Source: Azorinus chamasolen
Lineage: Eukaryota > Mollusca > Bivalvia > Cardiida > Solecurtidae
Assembly (NCBI GenBank): GCA_963576725.1
Contig: OY755240.1
Location: forward strand, 64,010,412 to 64,074,411
Direction of reading: 5' to 3'
Length of the DNA stretch: 64,000 nt
The notes beneath the pieces are model-generated. The model was not told the DNA's origin and searched no databases. It saw only the letters and a list, made by a program, of their open reading frames with translations. Below, piece after piece: positions 33,737 through 47,100 of the stretch (position 1 is its first letter; each line of letters opens with the position of its first letter). Both the position numbers and the translations under genes were made by a program.

Positions 33737-33978
33737 AATAACCCTTTCCTTCATATTAACGAATTTTCACGCAATTGCAAACATAATATACCCAGATCAG
33801 ACGGTTTCTAGAGGAGCCGTCTGATATGGTCTGCTCTGTTTGCTAAAGTTATTTGAAAGATATGTTTCTTTACTTTCTAAATTGCTACAATGCTCCATCT
33901 TTGTTATTTCATTATACCAATTTTCTTCATGAATATTCAGTAGGTATGGACATAACTATAGAACAGGGAAAGGGTTAA
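33737..33978 (+). mobile_element. A-type TTAA MITE
   Basis: 'aataaccctttccttcatat' leader, core, tail ending GAACAGGGAAAGGGTTAA. Confidence 0.83.
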
Positions 33979-34175
33979 ACGCAAAATAAACACAGAGAAT
34001 ACTTACCGTACTAGTTCTAAATGAATGAAATTGGGTAGGCTGAAAATACTTACTTAACACTTAATGTGTGTTAACTTAATTAACACAAATGCTTAAACAC
34101 ACGGATTGTATGAGTAAAAGTTCTGCGGACGGGTGATCCCCGAAAGCAAAAATTGCAATACAAAATGAGAAAATT

Positions 34176-34250
34176 GCAGACTCGGTTTTATTGAGTCTCT
34201 TCATGAGCAGCAATTGAAAGTGCAACACTGCTCACGCCCCATAGCACCGG
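34176..34250 (+). repeat. Dispersed 75-bp repeat, copy 1
   Basis: 'gcagactcggttttattgag' with 'actgctcacgccccatagca'. A second copy lies at 36556-36635. Confidence 0.6.
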
Positions 34251-34328
34251 CTTATGAAACATAAAACAATCATGCCTATAGTGACATGTCTAATATAATC
34301 AACATTTAGCCTGCTATGGGCAGATGAG

Positions 34329-34410
34329 TGTTTACCTTTGCAAACAGGTTGGATCCAGATGAGACACCGAGTAACTGTCTGTCACCCTGGTTTGCATTTT
34401 GGTAGACAAA
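34329..34410. repeat. K-type palindrome half
   Basis: 'tttgcaaacaggttggatcc' and 'agatgagacaccgagtaact'. The right arm is mostly lost. Confidence 0.55.
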
Positions 34411-34748
34411 TTGATTATTATAAAGAGGTAGGTGGGTGGGGGGTAATTCTAACATATTAGAATCATACTTAACCAAATATATATGTTAACTAAGGTACAG
34501 CCACGAACGCCAGCTCTTATATTTATCATTCAAACTGTATTTATCCAAACAAGTGATACATCAACAAATTAATAAACCACACATTGACGATTGCCGTTTA
34601 CATTCAAATAGATTTTCACTTAGATCATATGAGACGAATGTTGACCTAACAAAACAGTCCAATGAAGAGCAAGTTAAGTTAACTGGCAAACAGTCTTGTG
34701 CTTGCTAATTAGATGGCGTTTCTTTTGTTGTTTCCTTTTATACCTCAT

Positions 34749-34873
34749 CAATAAGTATGTAAGAAATAATGAATGTAAGAATATTATGTGCTGAACATTT
34801 ACAATGGTATATGAACACGGGCTTTATACAATATGTTAATTAACATGCGTATCTATGAAGTAAAGGATTAATT
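34749..34873 (-). mobile_element. C-type MITE fragment without core
   Basis: 'gtatgtaagaaataatgaat' tail and 'tatgaagtaaaggattaa' end. Confidence 0.55.
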
Positions 34874-36555
34874 AAACTGGTCTACTGTAAAGGTGTTAAT
34901 TGATACTGTTTCGAACTTATAGTATCCATTTTGGATGTTGCAGCGAAGTTGTTAAATATCAGCATAATAAACTCTCCTTGTTATGCCTTATCATCCATTC
35001 TTACACAGTGATCGTCTATCTGTACTTTGATGACGAAACTCTGGTTTAGATATCTTTAAATAAACAAGCACAAAATAGTTTTGTTAAGATCGTTAACAAC
35101 TACATGTATAAGATTAATAATTCAAATTGCTAATCCATTGCCTATCTCTTTGGCGACGCATTTAAGTGCTGACTATAAATTTCGATGTGAACAGCTTTTC
35201 GTCTGTGGTACATCTGCTTTTCACTAGATTTACAGATCTAAGTCAATAGGTGGAAATCGGTGTTAGGTACCGTAGCAGTTTTTATCCTTTCTTTAGTACT
35301 CTTTGGTAAATTTCACAATGATCAAATGCATGGCGTCTGCCTTTCTATATGCGAAAAGTTCCTTATATAGCTTTCATTAATTTGCACCTTGTTCAATACT
35401 AAGGCCCAATTTAATTTTTGACCAAACTTTTTTTCTCACAAAATTTTCGATATATTGTCATTAGTACTATATATTTTTCTAAAATGTCACCTTATATGAT
35501 TAATTCAATGATTTGTCAGTGTGTATGCATTCTGTACACGTAATCCTGGACTGTATAATTTGTATATTTTTACAGGCCCATTTTATTGTGGGAATTACAT
35601 TCTGAACTCTACAATTGGCTTTGTGGTTTTGATAATCCCTTGGCTGGTTACATTCACATTATGGGCAAAAATCAAAGACGTATATATGTATATTTTAATT
35701 CTAGAATAAATTTGGACCTTTTTAATCACTTTATATCATTTTTATTTTCAATTCAGCAAGAATTAGAAAGTCAAGAATTAGAAAGTCGACAAGATACAAG
35801 ATACAAGAAACTTTTTTTATAGTCGGGTGTTTTCACAACATATTTAACATTAGCTAAAAGCTATTTACCGACATAATAACATAAGTTTCTTAACAATAAA
35901 ATTAACTAACAGCCTGTAAAGAAATACATTATCAAGTTTAAAATAGTAAAATTCTACAAAATGCATTATTAAAAACATCACAGATTTGCTTGATATCACA
36001 TATGAGATAGCATGTTCTAGCTGCTGCAAAACCATAGCATAAATAAAGAGTAAGTAGTGATCAGGGGGGTCATATGCAGACAACATAGATCCAGATCAGA
36101 TACCAAGTAATTTGATGCCCCATTTGGGTGAGTGGTTGTCTGCGCATGATTATTTTGGGGATTTTTTTCTGAGGTGAGGCCAGATGCCATGGTCCCCAAT
36201 CAGGAGCCAATCTTAATCCGACTACATAATGTGCATCTAACATCTATCACAGATGAAAATGACAGTCTTGATATTTATTATTGATTCTAGTATGTTATTG
36301 ATTGGCGATTGTTACTGATTTTTTAATATAAAAAATATGTACATGTCTAAGAATACTGAAAAAAGAACTTTTGTTGATCGACGATGAATTATATATTATT
36401 TATTTTTCATGAAATTAGAAATTAGGTTGCACGACGTAACTGATATATTTTGGATTCCTGTGTTCATATGTGATTATAAAAAATAAGCATAGTAATAATC
36501 ATGATGCTATTATTTTCACAAAATAGAACAGAATTCTTAAAGTATGAGGTCCTTT
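34874..36555. other. Intergenic stretch, low in repeats
   Basis: AT-rich. I recognise neither a gene nor a known element. 36076-36150 may be a decayed core. A 5' UTR exon of ATXN2 could lie here but is not detectable by eye. Confidence 0.4.
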
Positions 36556-36635
36556 TGCAGACTCGGTTTTATTGAGTGTGTTCATGAGAATTTATTAAAA
36601 TGCAGCGAACACTACTCACACCCACTAGCACTGAC
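36556..36635 (+). repeat. Dispersed 75-bp repeat, copy 2
   Basis: 'gcagactcggttttattgag' and 'actactcacacccactagca', matching 34176-34250. Confidence 0.6.
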
Positions 36636-36639
36636 TGTT

Positions 36640-36850
36640 TAAACCCCTTCCTTCCTTCATGCATTTGCAAATAGAGTAGACCCAGGTAGTATAGGAGCCG
36701 TCTGAACAGGATCTGCTCTGTTTTGCTTATCGAATTTGAAATATCTGTTACTTTACTTTCTAAAATGGCTACAGTGTTCCAATTTCCATATTTAATTATT
36801 TCTAGATTGTTCGTGCATATTCGGAAAAAACACAGAACAGGGAAGGCGGT
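36640..36850 (+). mobile_element. A-type MITE, degenerate ends
   Basis: 'aaaccccttccttccttcat' leader, decayed core, tail 'cacagaacagggaaggcgg'. Confidence 0.7.
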
Positions 36851-37699
36851 ATTCAATTTTTATAACATCGAAATTAATGATCCAGAATGACAAGAAAATA
36901 TATAATTTTAAACACAATGTGTTGCTACTAGCTGGATCAGGCCCTTAAAATGGAATACGCTAGTGACGCTACGTAGAAATTCTATTTAAATATGTCCTCT
37001 TTTTATTGAAATAAGATGTCTCAACTCTCAAAGACTGTTCAAAGTGTTTTTCATTGGACAGCTATTCCCATTTATGGCCGCATTTAACCCCATGATATAT
37101 CTTCTCACGCATTGGGTGCATTCGTGTCGCATTTCAGTATCACGCTAAAACTCAAAATTTAATGCATTTCTCCGTTAAAGTATTATCGAGATAATATTTA
37201 GTGGATATCATTTTGCAATTTACTTGTTTTAAAACTCCTCCAATTGCAAAAATGGTTTTAATGCAAACTATCAAAATGTCCAGGGAAAAGTAGAGCGGAA
37301 GTTGCAATTGGGTTGTGCTAAGGCTGAGTAAATAGTCCCTGTATAATTGTATAATTTTATTAGGCTATGTGGCACAAAATCAAAGCATCGATTAGTACCA
37401 AAACATTTTGAATGATGGTGACATCGTCTTCTATATAATTGTTTGATATATTTGAAAACTTATGCATGACATCATAAATGACTTATTAGTATATATTACT
37501 ACGCCCACTGGACATCCATGTCTTTGGGTAATTTACCACAGTGTGTGTTTTGATAGATTTAGCGTTGTAGATCTGAAAGATTACACTCAGCGAGGATTTA
37601 CAAACAGATTAGTTATTGTTTATGACTGCATTTACATGCATACCAATGTGGTATGATCTTGTAATCGGTTAAATTTATGACACTACCCCCCATCCACAG
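36851..37699. other. Sequence upstream of ATXN2 first coding exon
   Basis: No MITE or gene recognised. Ends in the acceptor CCATCCACAG. Confidence 0.5.
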
Positions 37700-37705
37700 A
37701 CTGCC

Positions 37706-37782
37706 ATGATGAACACTAAAAGAAACCGAGGTGGTAGAATGAATCCTGGAAGACCAGACAAACGCCAAATCTACCAAGACAG
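37706..37782 (+). CDS. ATXN2: ATXN2 first coding exon
   Basis: Acceptor CCATCCACAG at 37699 is followed after 6 nt by ATGATG, so the upstream exon is probably 5' UTR and is not identified here. Encodes MMNTKRNRGGRMNPGRPDKR then QIYQD, a short basic leader without polyglutamine. Donor AG|GTAAAC, phase 2. Coding sequence further upstream cannot be excluded. Confidence 0.8.
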
Positions 37783-40700
37783 GTAAACAACCAGGGCTTG
37801 TATTGTTTTCGACGAATATTGCTAAACCAAATAATCTTATTTAGCCATCGTTTAACACAAAGAATCGGCCTGACTGACATTGGAAACATCCAGTCGTCTC
37901 CAAGTGAAGTCGGAGAAAAGGGTCGCAAAAATGTGTGTCATTCTCATGTCATTGACCCCATCAGCATCCAGTTAAAATACAAATCTCAACACTACCTACA
38001 ATGTACAATATATATGGCAGACCATTATCTGTATACATCTTTAATAAAAGATTCAACAGGAATTCCAATACAGTCTAGTGAATTTTGATGGATCCTGTAC
38101 TCTTAACCAGAGATACCGAACCATTTGATGTGATGTGGGGGTTATTGATCTTTCATCAGGCATCTGAACACCACTCACAAAATTAAGTTGTGAAATATGT
38201 CCATTGATATGTAGCAAAGTTGGTTTGATACCAACATTGACAAGGATAGTCGATACCATATCAAAACATAATCCTGAAACACCACTTGTAATGTCATAAA
38301 ATTTAGCTTTGGCTACATTTTGTATCTCTACTATATTACTGTACAGGTTAACCCTTTCCCCTGTTGCATATATTTCATGCAAGAAACAATGACACCATGC
38401 AGAATGTTTATTAGCTTATTCTTTTTTTAATGGCATATTTACACGGGGTGTTCTGGCTCAGACAGAAACTGGAATCGGAGCAATATTATACTACAAGCAA
38501 GAAAGACTCGGCAGACCCAGATTAGACAGCTCCTATAGGAGCCGTCTGACTTTGGTCTACTCTGTTTGCAAATGCTGGAATTTTTTTTTATAAATATGAG
38601 GGAAATGGTTAACCCTTTCCCTCATGAAAATTTGTGTAAGAAATAAGCATATTACATGAATATTCAGAAGATTAATTTTTACAATGTCATGAACACCGAA
38701 AAAAAATGGCCGTGCACAACTGTAGAATCAGATCTGTATCTGATTTATTAAGTAAATGGAGCAGACCCTGATCAGACTGCAGTTACTGGAGCTGTCTAAT
38801 CTGGGTCGACATTGGTTGCAGAAGTGCCAAAAGTCGTCTTTATGAGGGAAAGGGTTAGAATCTTAATTTCCTTCTGTTTGAAACCTTCATTGCTGAATAT
38901 TGTTCATATATAATATTATATGTTAGACATTTCATCACTGACCTATACTTCCTGATAAGTTGTAAGTATGCCGTTCTGTCTCATATATGAGTTTATGATG
39001 GTCAGCATGTGGATTTCACATTCTGACATCTAGGATGATTACCAGCTTAAACTATATTGTATACTACAGTGAAACTCAAACATGCGTACAGTGTTATCTG
39101 GACAGTGGGCTAGGATTTAAGTTCTCAAATATATTAATTATTGAGGTGCTGAAGCAGAACAATGTGACAGACTTGTATTGACCTTTTAATCCATTAATAT
39201 TCATGAAAGAAATTATGATGTAATGTATATTGATTAGAGGATTTTTTATAATTGCACATGCACACAAAAATTAGGTCCATGGCAGAAACTGCAGGATCAG
39301 ATCAGTATCATTTCATAAACAGAACAGACCATGATCAGACAGCTCTTAAGGAGCCGTCTGATCTTGGTCTGCCGAGTTGCAAAATCATTAAATGGTGTAC
39401 GTGTTTATGGAATAGAGGGCTAACATACACTTGTGTCTACCAAATTGTAATAGATTTCCACAGAGACAAAGAGACCATATAATTACAAATTTACACTATT
39501 GTGGTGCTGTAGAATATCACTGTGAAAATCTAATTGAGTTTTAAAAAGGAAAAGTAAGCTCTAAACTTTTTGTGGTGTTTATATTGTTAGTTTAACATTA
39601 CACATTGATTACATTATGCTTTGTCAAGTGAACAATTCTTAACTTCTTTTTCTTCAGACCACCAAGGCCACGGGGACCTCCTGTGGACAAAACTGCATAT
39701 GTAAGTATGCAATAAAGGATTATACCGGGATATAAAGTACACAGCTGCTATCAGCTTTCTAACTCATCATCAATAAGTTAAGAGTAAAAATAAGAATAAA
39801 GAATAAAGTAGCTTGCTTGGTTGTGAAAAAAGGTTGAGTTATTTCCATAGCTTTATGTGTTCAATGTCATCATTGTTAATAAATGCAGATGGATGTCATC
39901 GTCAAATTTCATACAGTTGTTTACTGTCAAAACTTTTATTAGAGATAATAGGGTACTTGTTCTTTTAAAAGGTAGTTTTAAGCTTAATGTATAAGCTCCT
40001 TGTAATATAAGCTTTGAAATTATAATTTCTGTAGATGCTTTCAACATTTTGGAGATGATAGATAATAACTAAGATTTATAAAAGATGAAGGTAGGTGAAC
40101 ATGAAAGAGATATATGAAGAAGATTTCATGATTGTTTGATATGTAGCTCTTTACCTGATAATCTATTTATAGTAAATGGTAAATTTTGTCTTAAACCTTT
40201 CCAAATGTTCATATTCTGTTGCAGATTGAAGGTGTTTACAAGAATCAAAGATTTACAAATGTTGTGTTCTCCCTTGTTGTAAGTATCATTCATTTGAAAG
40301 GCTATTTCATTGATTACCTTAACTCTTTAGCCAGACGAACTTAACGTCTTAAGCAAGTAGTGCAGGCCCCTATCAATCTGCTTCTGCAGGAGCAGTTTGA
40401 TCTTGGTATGCACAGTTTACTCCACTGGTCATTCAGTTTGAGTGATCGAAATGGTGCTGATTTGACTTATTCAGCTTTACAAACTAGTGGTGGATAGGTG
40501 ATTATGTAAACTTCAAAAGTGTGCCCAACAACGAAAATTGTCATTTCTCCACCAATCTATATATTGTGACCACTCTCTAAGAGATGATTCTAAAGAGTGG
40601 TCGAAGTGTAGGCTTTGGTGGAGAAATAATGGAGTTATTCTCGAAAATGTTTTAATTTACACATCTTATCAGATTCCATTGGCAAACAGAGCAGACCCTG

Positions 40701-41114
40701 ATGAGAGGGCTCCTATAGGAGCCGTCTGATCTGGGCGTATTCTGTTTGCATATGAATGAAAACACGGTTATATGAGGGAAAGGGTTAATTAGCTTAATTA
40801 TATAAATAAAAAAATTGTATTGACATATGAACAAGAAAATTGACCATGGTAGAAATTGTATAATCAGATCTATATAATTCCATCAGTAAACATAGCAGAT
40901 CGTGATACGATGACTCCCATCTGATCTGGGTCTTCTGTGTTTGCAAAGACAGAGTCTTTTTTAAGACGTATGGAATGGTTAAAATCTGAACTTTCTTACA
41001 ATCAATATCTCAAATTTGGATAACTCGAACTTTGGGATAACTCAAACTTAGTAAAAGTTTGGTCCTTCCAAAATTTACAAGAGAATTGTTCTAATATATC
41101 ACTTTTTATAAAAC

Positions 41115-41153
<39 letters not shown>

Positions 41154-44100
41154 TTTTGAAAAAATTTGGATTTGGGTATATTGCTTTGTACATGTTGGTC
41201 GGTAGATCAAACGTTTTCCAATCAATAACTGATAAACGGTTTGGCATAGGATCATCAAACTTGCTGTGGTGGTTAGTCATGACCAGACTACTAGATGACC
41301 CCTATTGTTTTTGAGGTCACTATGCCAAATGATTTCTGATTGATAAACTTTCCTCTAGGGTCTACTCTGACAGTTGCTTTTGAACTTCAGCCAATAAATA
41401 TTCATGAGTCGTTATATCTCGACATGAATATTGAACAGGGAATGGGTGAATTGTTTATTTTACTAACCAGTACACTTGTGATTATTTTACAGGGAACTAT
41501 TGTTCAAGCCCAAGTGAAAAATGGATTAGTTTATGAAGGCATTTTGAAGACTGTATCACATAAGGTAAGTCTCCCAGAGCTTTGAATAAAGAAGTCTTTT
41601 CAAATCCCTTAGTTCTCAGCCAAACATTTTCTCGTTCTCAGCCAAACATTTTCTTGTTGTTACTCGTTAGAATTGCCTTTATGCATAAAATTGAGTACTC
41701 TCATATTTGACAAACTGTACAACCTCATCAGGGTCCATGCTTATAAAACTTTTTAGTTGAGTCTGAGTTCGTTCTCAAGCTTTTGATTGGTCAAATTTGA
41801 GTTCTCAAGCTTTTGATTGGTCAGATTTGAGCCAAAGGCTCAAATCTGACCAATCAATAACTTAACAAACTCAGACTCAACTTAAAGTTTTATAAGCATG
41901 GATCCAGGTGTTACAGATGAAATTATTTAGTTGGCTATTGGCAAAGTCTTAGCAATACTTGAGCTCCTTTGTAAACTGTTTCTGTTGTTGATTTGTTCTG
42001 TTAACCCTTCACCTGTGGGAGTGGTGGTCCAGTGGTAGGACGTTAGACTTGGGATCGAAGGGTCCCCGGTTCGAATCCTGCCATCGGACTATCAGAATTT
42101 TTCTGAGCAAAAAATGCATCCCACGTTTGCTCCTCTCTACCCAGGTGTATAAATGGGTACCTGTGAGGGAAATAAGCCAATGTGCCATGGCTGCCTTGAG
42201 CGCCGAGTGTTAATGGCCGACTTATAACCCAGTGATCAGGGGGTAAATTGTGAAGTCGGGAGAATATGTACATTGTATGTAGTTCCAGACTATAAACCTC
42301 ACCTTTACCTTTTTACCTGATAGACACATCTTTTCTCGCCTTTGCAGAGTTGACTTGGATCAGGCAACTCCTATAGGAGCCGTCTGGTCAGGGTCTACTC
42401 TGTTGGCTTTTTGAAAATCTTATTCTGTACAATTTGTCATAAATAACTCACTTAACATTTGATATTCAAGAAGGATGGAGTCTGTACTCCTTGCCTCATA
42501 AGCTATTTTCAGAAAAAGAAGCATTTATGATATGATTTACTTAAAAAAAAAGAGAGAAAATTTTAGAAATGTGTAGTAGAACGTTTTGAAACCAGTGTGA
42601 TAAATAGAGAATTTGCTGCGAAGGAATGAGGGAATGGGTTAATGATGATAGCCTGTGCAGACAGTATGGATCTAGAGGGACTACTGAGTAACTGGTCTTA
42701 TAATCAGGATCCAATGTGTTTGATGCTGTAATTGTTGGCTTTATTTTGAGAAAAAAGCTTTAATCTTTTTTTCTCATATAAACAACTTTTTGCACCTTTA
42801 CAAACAGAGTATATCTTATTAATGTTCATGATATCATAATGTCTTTGTGAGGTAAATTGTTAAGAATTAGATCAGGCAGTAACTTCTGCAGATAACTCTT
42901 TGGTACTTAAACCATTTGTAAATGAAATTTTAATGCTGTTGGACCATGTCTTTTACAGGGCGATGTTGTGCTGGAGGTGGCTCATATGGTTGAGGATAAC
43001 TCCGGCACTAGCAGTCCAGGTTGTGCCACACCCTCTCGAGAACGCATCATGGACAAAATCATTGTCAAAGTGGCAGACCTCATCACAGTAAATGCTGCCA
43101 ATGTGGATTTGGAATACGCAGTTAAAGGTAAGTTTAAGCTACAAAGAGTTTCAGATGCGCAAGTTGGAAATGTGTCTAACAAGAATGATTTCTTTATTTC
43201 TTCACCAAACTCTATGTTGTGACCACTCTTTAGAATTGTCTCAAGAGTGGTCACAACATAGGGTTTGGTGGAGAAATGACGATTTTAGTACCTGTGTACA
43301 CATGTTGTCTGTTGTTCTGACTACAGTCCTCAAAGGTTCAGGGTCCATGCTTATAAAGCTTTTAAGTTGAGTCTGAGTTTATTCTCAAGCTTTTTAGAAC
43401 TTGAGAACAAACTCAGACTCGACTAAAAAGTTTTATAAGCATGGATACAGATAAGATGCATAAATTAAAAGATTTTCAAGTATAAGTTTTTAGCTCACCA
43501 GAGCACAAAGTGCTCAGGGTGAGCTTTTGTGATCGCCTGATGTCCGTCGGCGTGCGTCGTGCGTCGTCAACAATTTGAACCTTTAAAGTTCTTCTCCTCT
43601 GAATCTACAGGGGTCTCAGCTTCCATCTTTGGCACATAGCATCATCTGTAGGTCCTTTACAAAAGTTATATAAATTATACCCCTGGGGTCAAAATTGGCC
43701 CTGCCCCAGGGGTTTTCAGTTTTCAATAGAAACATATAGTGAGAACTTTGAACACCATCTCCTCTAAAACTAGAAGATCTGCATCTTTCATTTTTGGCAC
43801 ATAGCTTCAACTTCAGGACTTCTACAAAAGTTATATAAATTATGCTCCTGTGGTCAAAATTGGCTACACACCCGGGTGGCAAGTTTTCTAGCAAACTTGA
43901 AGCTGACTGCACTTTTAAGCATCTTATCTTTACTGGCTCATAAACAGGTCATCAGGTCAAGCATCAGAGAGGGAGAGAGTGGCTATTTTTAGTGCACCTG
44001 TACTGCTGGTAGTAGCTAGTAGACAGAGATCTTGACCCTTTGCCTGTTCTGTGTTTATTATTAAATTGAATGCCTATTGCATATTCATGAACAAAATAGT

Positions 44101-47100
44101 TAAAGTGAAGTATGGAAGGTGAAACATTGTAGCATTTATTTTCCAAATTTCACAACCTACTGAATATTCATAGACAAAATAGTTATAATGGATTATTGTA
44201 GGTAGAACATTGTAGCCATTTTAGAAATTAAAGGAACAGATCTGTCAAATTCCATTAACAAACAGAGCAGACCCTGATCAGATGGCTCCTATAGGAGGCA
44301 TCTGATCTGGTCTACTGATTTTCAAATGTGTGAAAACACATTTATATGAGGGAAGGGTTAATTAACAATAGTGATTGGCATTATGAGATTATAACCTGCC
44401 CTACAGTTCAGAAGAAGGGTAAATCATGTAAAGGCTCCAGAATGCCAAATTAAAGATTTTAAATAAATTGTGAAATAATTTTTAACATGAAATTGTATAA
44501 CTTGAAAATATTAAGTTCAACTTATGAATATGAAATTATTATGTAATAATTTATAATAATATTCAAATGCAAAAAATCTGTTATGAATGCTAGGGTACAC
44601 ATACCTTTTCAGAGGAACAGTTGATTATTTGAGAGGTCAGTTGATTTTCTTTAGTCAGAATTTTGTATGGCCTTGCATAATTAAAACTACCCGTTTAATA
44701 CATATCAATCTTACAATTAACTCTCTTGTACAAACCACATATGAAGTTACATATAATATGTGTCAGATCAGAATCCAAATTGTGTGCTAATTTCAGTCAA
44801 ATTATGCTCAGCAGTGATAGGGTTTCTGTCATCTGTAATTTGTTTGTCTGAAAAATTAACACTTTCAATGGCCCTCTTGTCTATAGAAACGTATAGTGAA
44901 AACTTTGAAAATCTTCTTTTCTGAATCTACAGAGTTCTCAGCTTTCATATTTGGCTCATAGCACCATTTTCCGATCCTCTACAAAAGTTATATAAATTAT
45001 GCCCCTGTTGTCAAAATAGGCCCCACCCCAGGGTTGGTCAGTTTTCAATAGAAACAATTTTATAGTGCAAACTTTGAAAATCTTCTCCTTTGAAACTGGA
45101 ATGTTCTCCGATTTCATATTTGGCACATAGCTTCATATTTACAAAAGTTATATACATCTACAAAAGTTATATATTGTGTCCCTAGGGTCAAAATTGGCAC
45201 CGCCCCAGGGACGGTCAGTTTTCAATAGAAACATATCTGATTGTCTGGTGAGCGATGTCAGGGCCATTCTGGCCCTCTTGTTTATTTTCCCACAAAAATC
45301 TATGTTGTGACCACGCTTTAGAATCGTCTCGAAGAGACGATTCTAAAGCGTGGTCACACTATAGGGTTTAGTGGAGAAATGATTTTAGTATTTGAGTATG
45401 CACCTTTATCTGTTGCTCTGAGTCCTACATTCAGTAATGGCTCACATGAGCAACTGGTTGCAGCCAGACACTTGCCACTAGTCTGTATGCTATGTTTTAT
45501 ACACACCTGACCAAGAGTGTGTACCACAATGTAAGATTGTCATTCCTTCTAGGTCTAGTAGCAAGTCTAAACACTGGTTGCATATGGTCGCTACAATTGA
45601 ATGCATGGCACGTCTGAACCTGTAGCCTGATTGGCAAATACATGCTCAATACTTTTGCTGGATTCCCACAGAACTTTTTTGATGGTAGATACAGAGGAAT
45701 AGATAAGATGTTACAGATTTAACCCATTCCCTCATATAAATGTGTTTTCACGCATTTGCAAACAGAGTAGACCCAGATCAGACAGCTCCTATATGTTTTA
45801 ATTTACACATTTTATTTGGAAACAAAGTTGGGCATATTATATAAGCAGATGGTTTCTTACTTGATGAATATTCTTAAAAGACTTCACCCATTATGAATAA
45901 TGATTTGGAATAATTTAATTTTTCTAAAAAAAGTATAAACTAAGGAAATATATGGTTGTAGCAAACAGGGAACCAAATCTCTATCACATAATCAAATAGA
46001 GCAGATTCTGATCTTGGTCTACTCTGTTTGCAAAGTTGTAGGTTTGATTATCAAGTAAAGAGCTAAAGAGGTAAAAAGTTCCTTTGGGAGCATCTGTATT
46101 ACTTAATACATCTTGCAATAAGCTATCATCTGTCATTTAACTTGCAATAAGCTATCATCTATCATTTAACTCATTACCAAATCGAGACGCCTTTTGACAT
46201 CTTGGCAAACAGATAAGACCTAGATCAAACGGCTTCTGTAGAACGGCTTTTGTTTGCTATTAAATCAAACAGTTTCCTCCATGGCTCCGGAAAAAATCTG
46301 TGTTCATATGGCATATTCCATTATGAAATAATTCATGGTGACATTGTTTCTTAAATGAATATTCAACAGGTAAAGGGGTACTAACTAATGCCGACTTTCT
46401 TTGGGAGACTGCTTTTTAGCTCCACTTTTTCAAAAAGTTGAGCTATTGTCACGACCCTCTCGTCAGTTTCGGCGTTGGTTAACCTTTTTGTTAAGGTCCA
46501 TTTCTCAGAAACCATCAAAGAAATTTGGTTCACATTTTCATTGTTGGTTAAGTTTTATGTTAAGGTCCATGTTCAAATTTGGTATCCATGTCAACTATTA
46601 CAAGGGGGAACCATTTTACAAGTGCAGATAACCCTAAAATTAGTTTTGCTGTACATAGTTATCTCCCCTTACGACTTAAGACTTCCACTACACTGTCCAG
46701 CACTAAAGAAAGTGGAGCGTCCATCACTTAAAGAAAGTGGAGCGCGCTGTCTGTGGATAGCTCTTGTTATAGAATACTGCAATTCTGTTTGTCTTGTTGC
46801 AGATGCATTTACAGACACTGGTATTAGCAAGTACAATGGTGAGTCAAAGGACAAGGAGATGCGAGAGCTTCAGCCTTGGGATTCAGAAGGCGCAGATGAG
46901 ATAGGCAGTCTGGAAGGCGATAAGTCGGTGAGTTGGTGTACGACAGTTGAGATCAGAGACAAAACAAGTAACTAGTCTAGCATTAAAACAGTGTCTGTTC
47001 CCTTTGCTTATGAAATTATAAAAGATATTACTGTACAGTTTCTACCAACACCAAAATATCCTTTGTACATATGTCATAATAGAAATTTAGATAAATAATG

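Noticed and set aside
42013..42085. tRNA gene
   Set aside because: A and B boxes are present but the acceptor stem does not close and the sequence continues into a SINE body.
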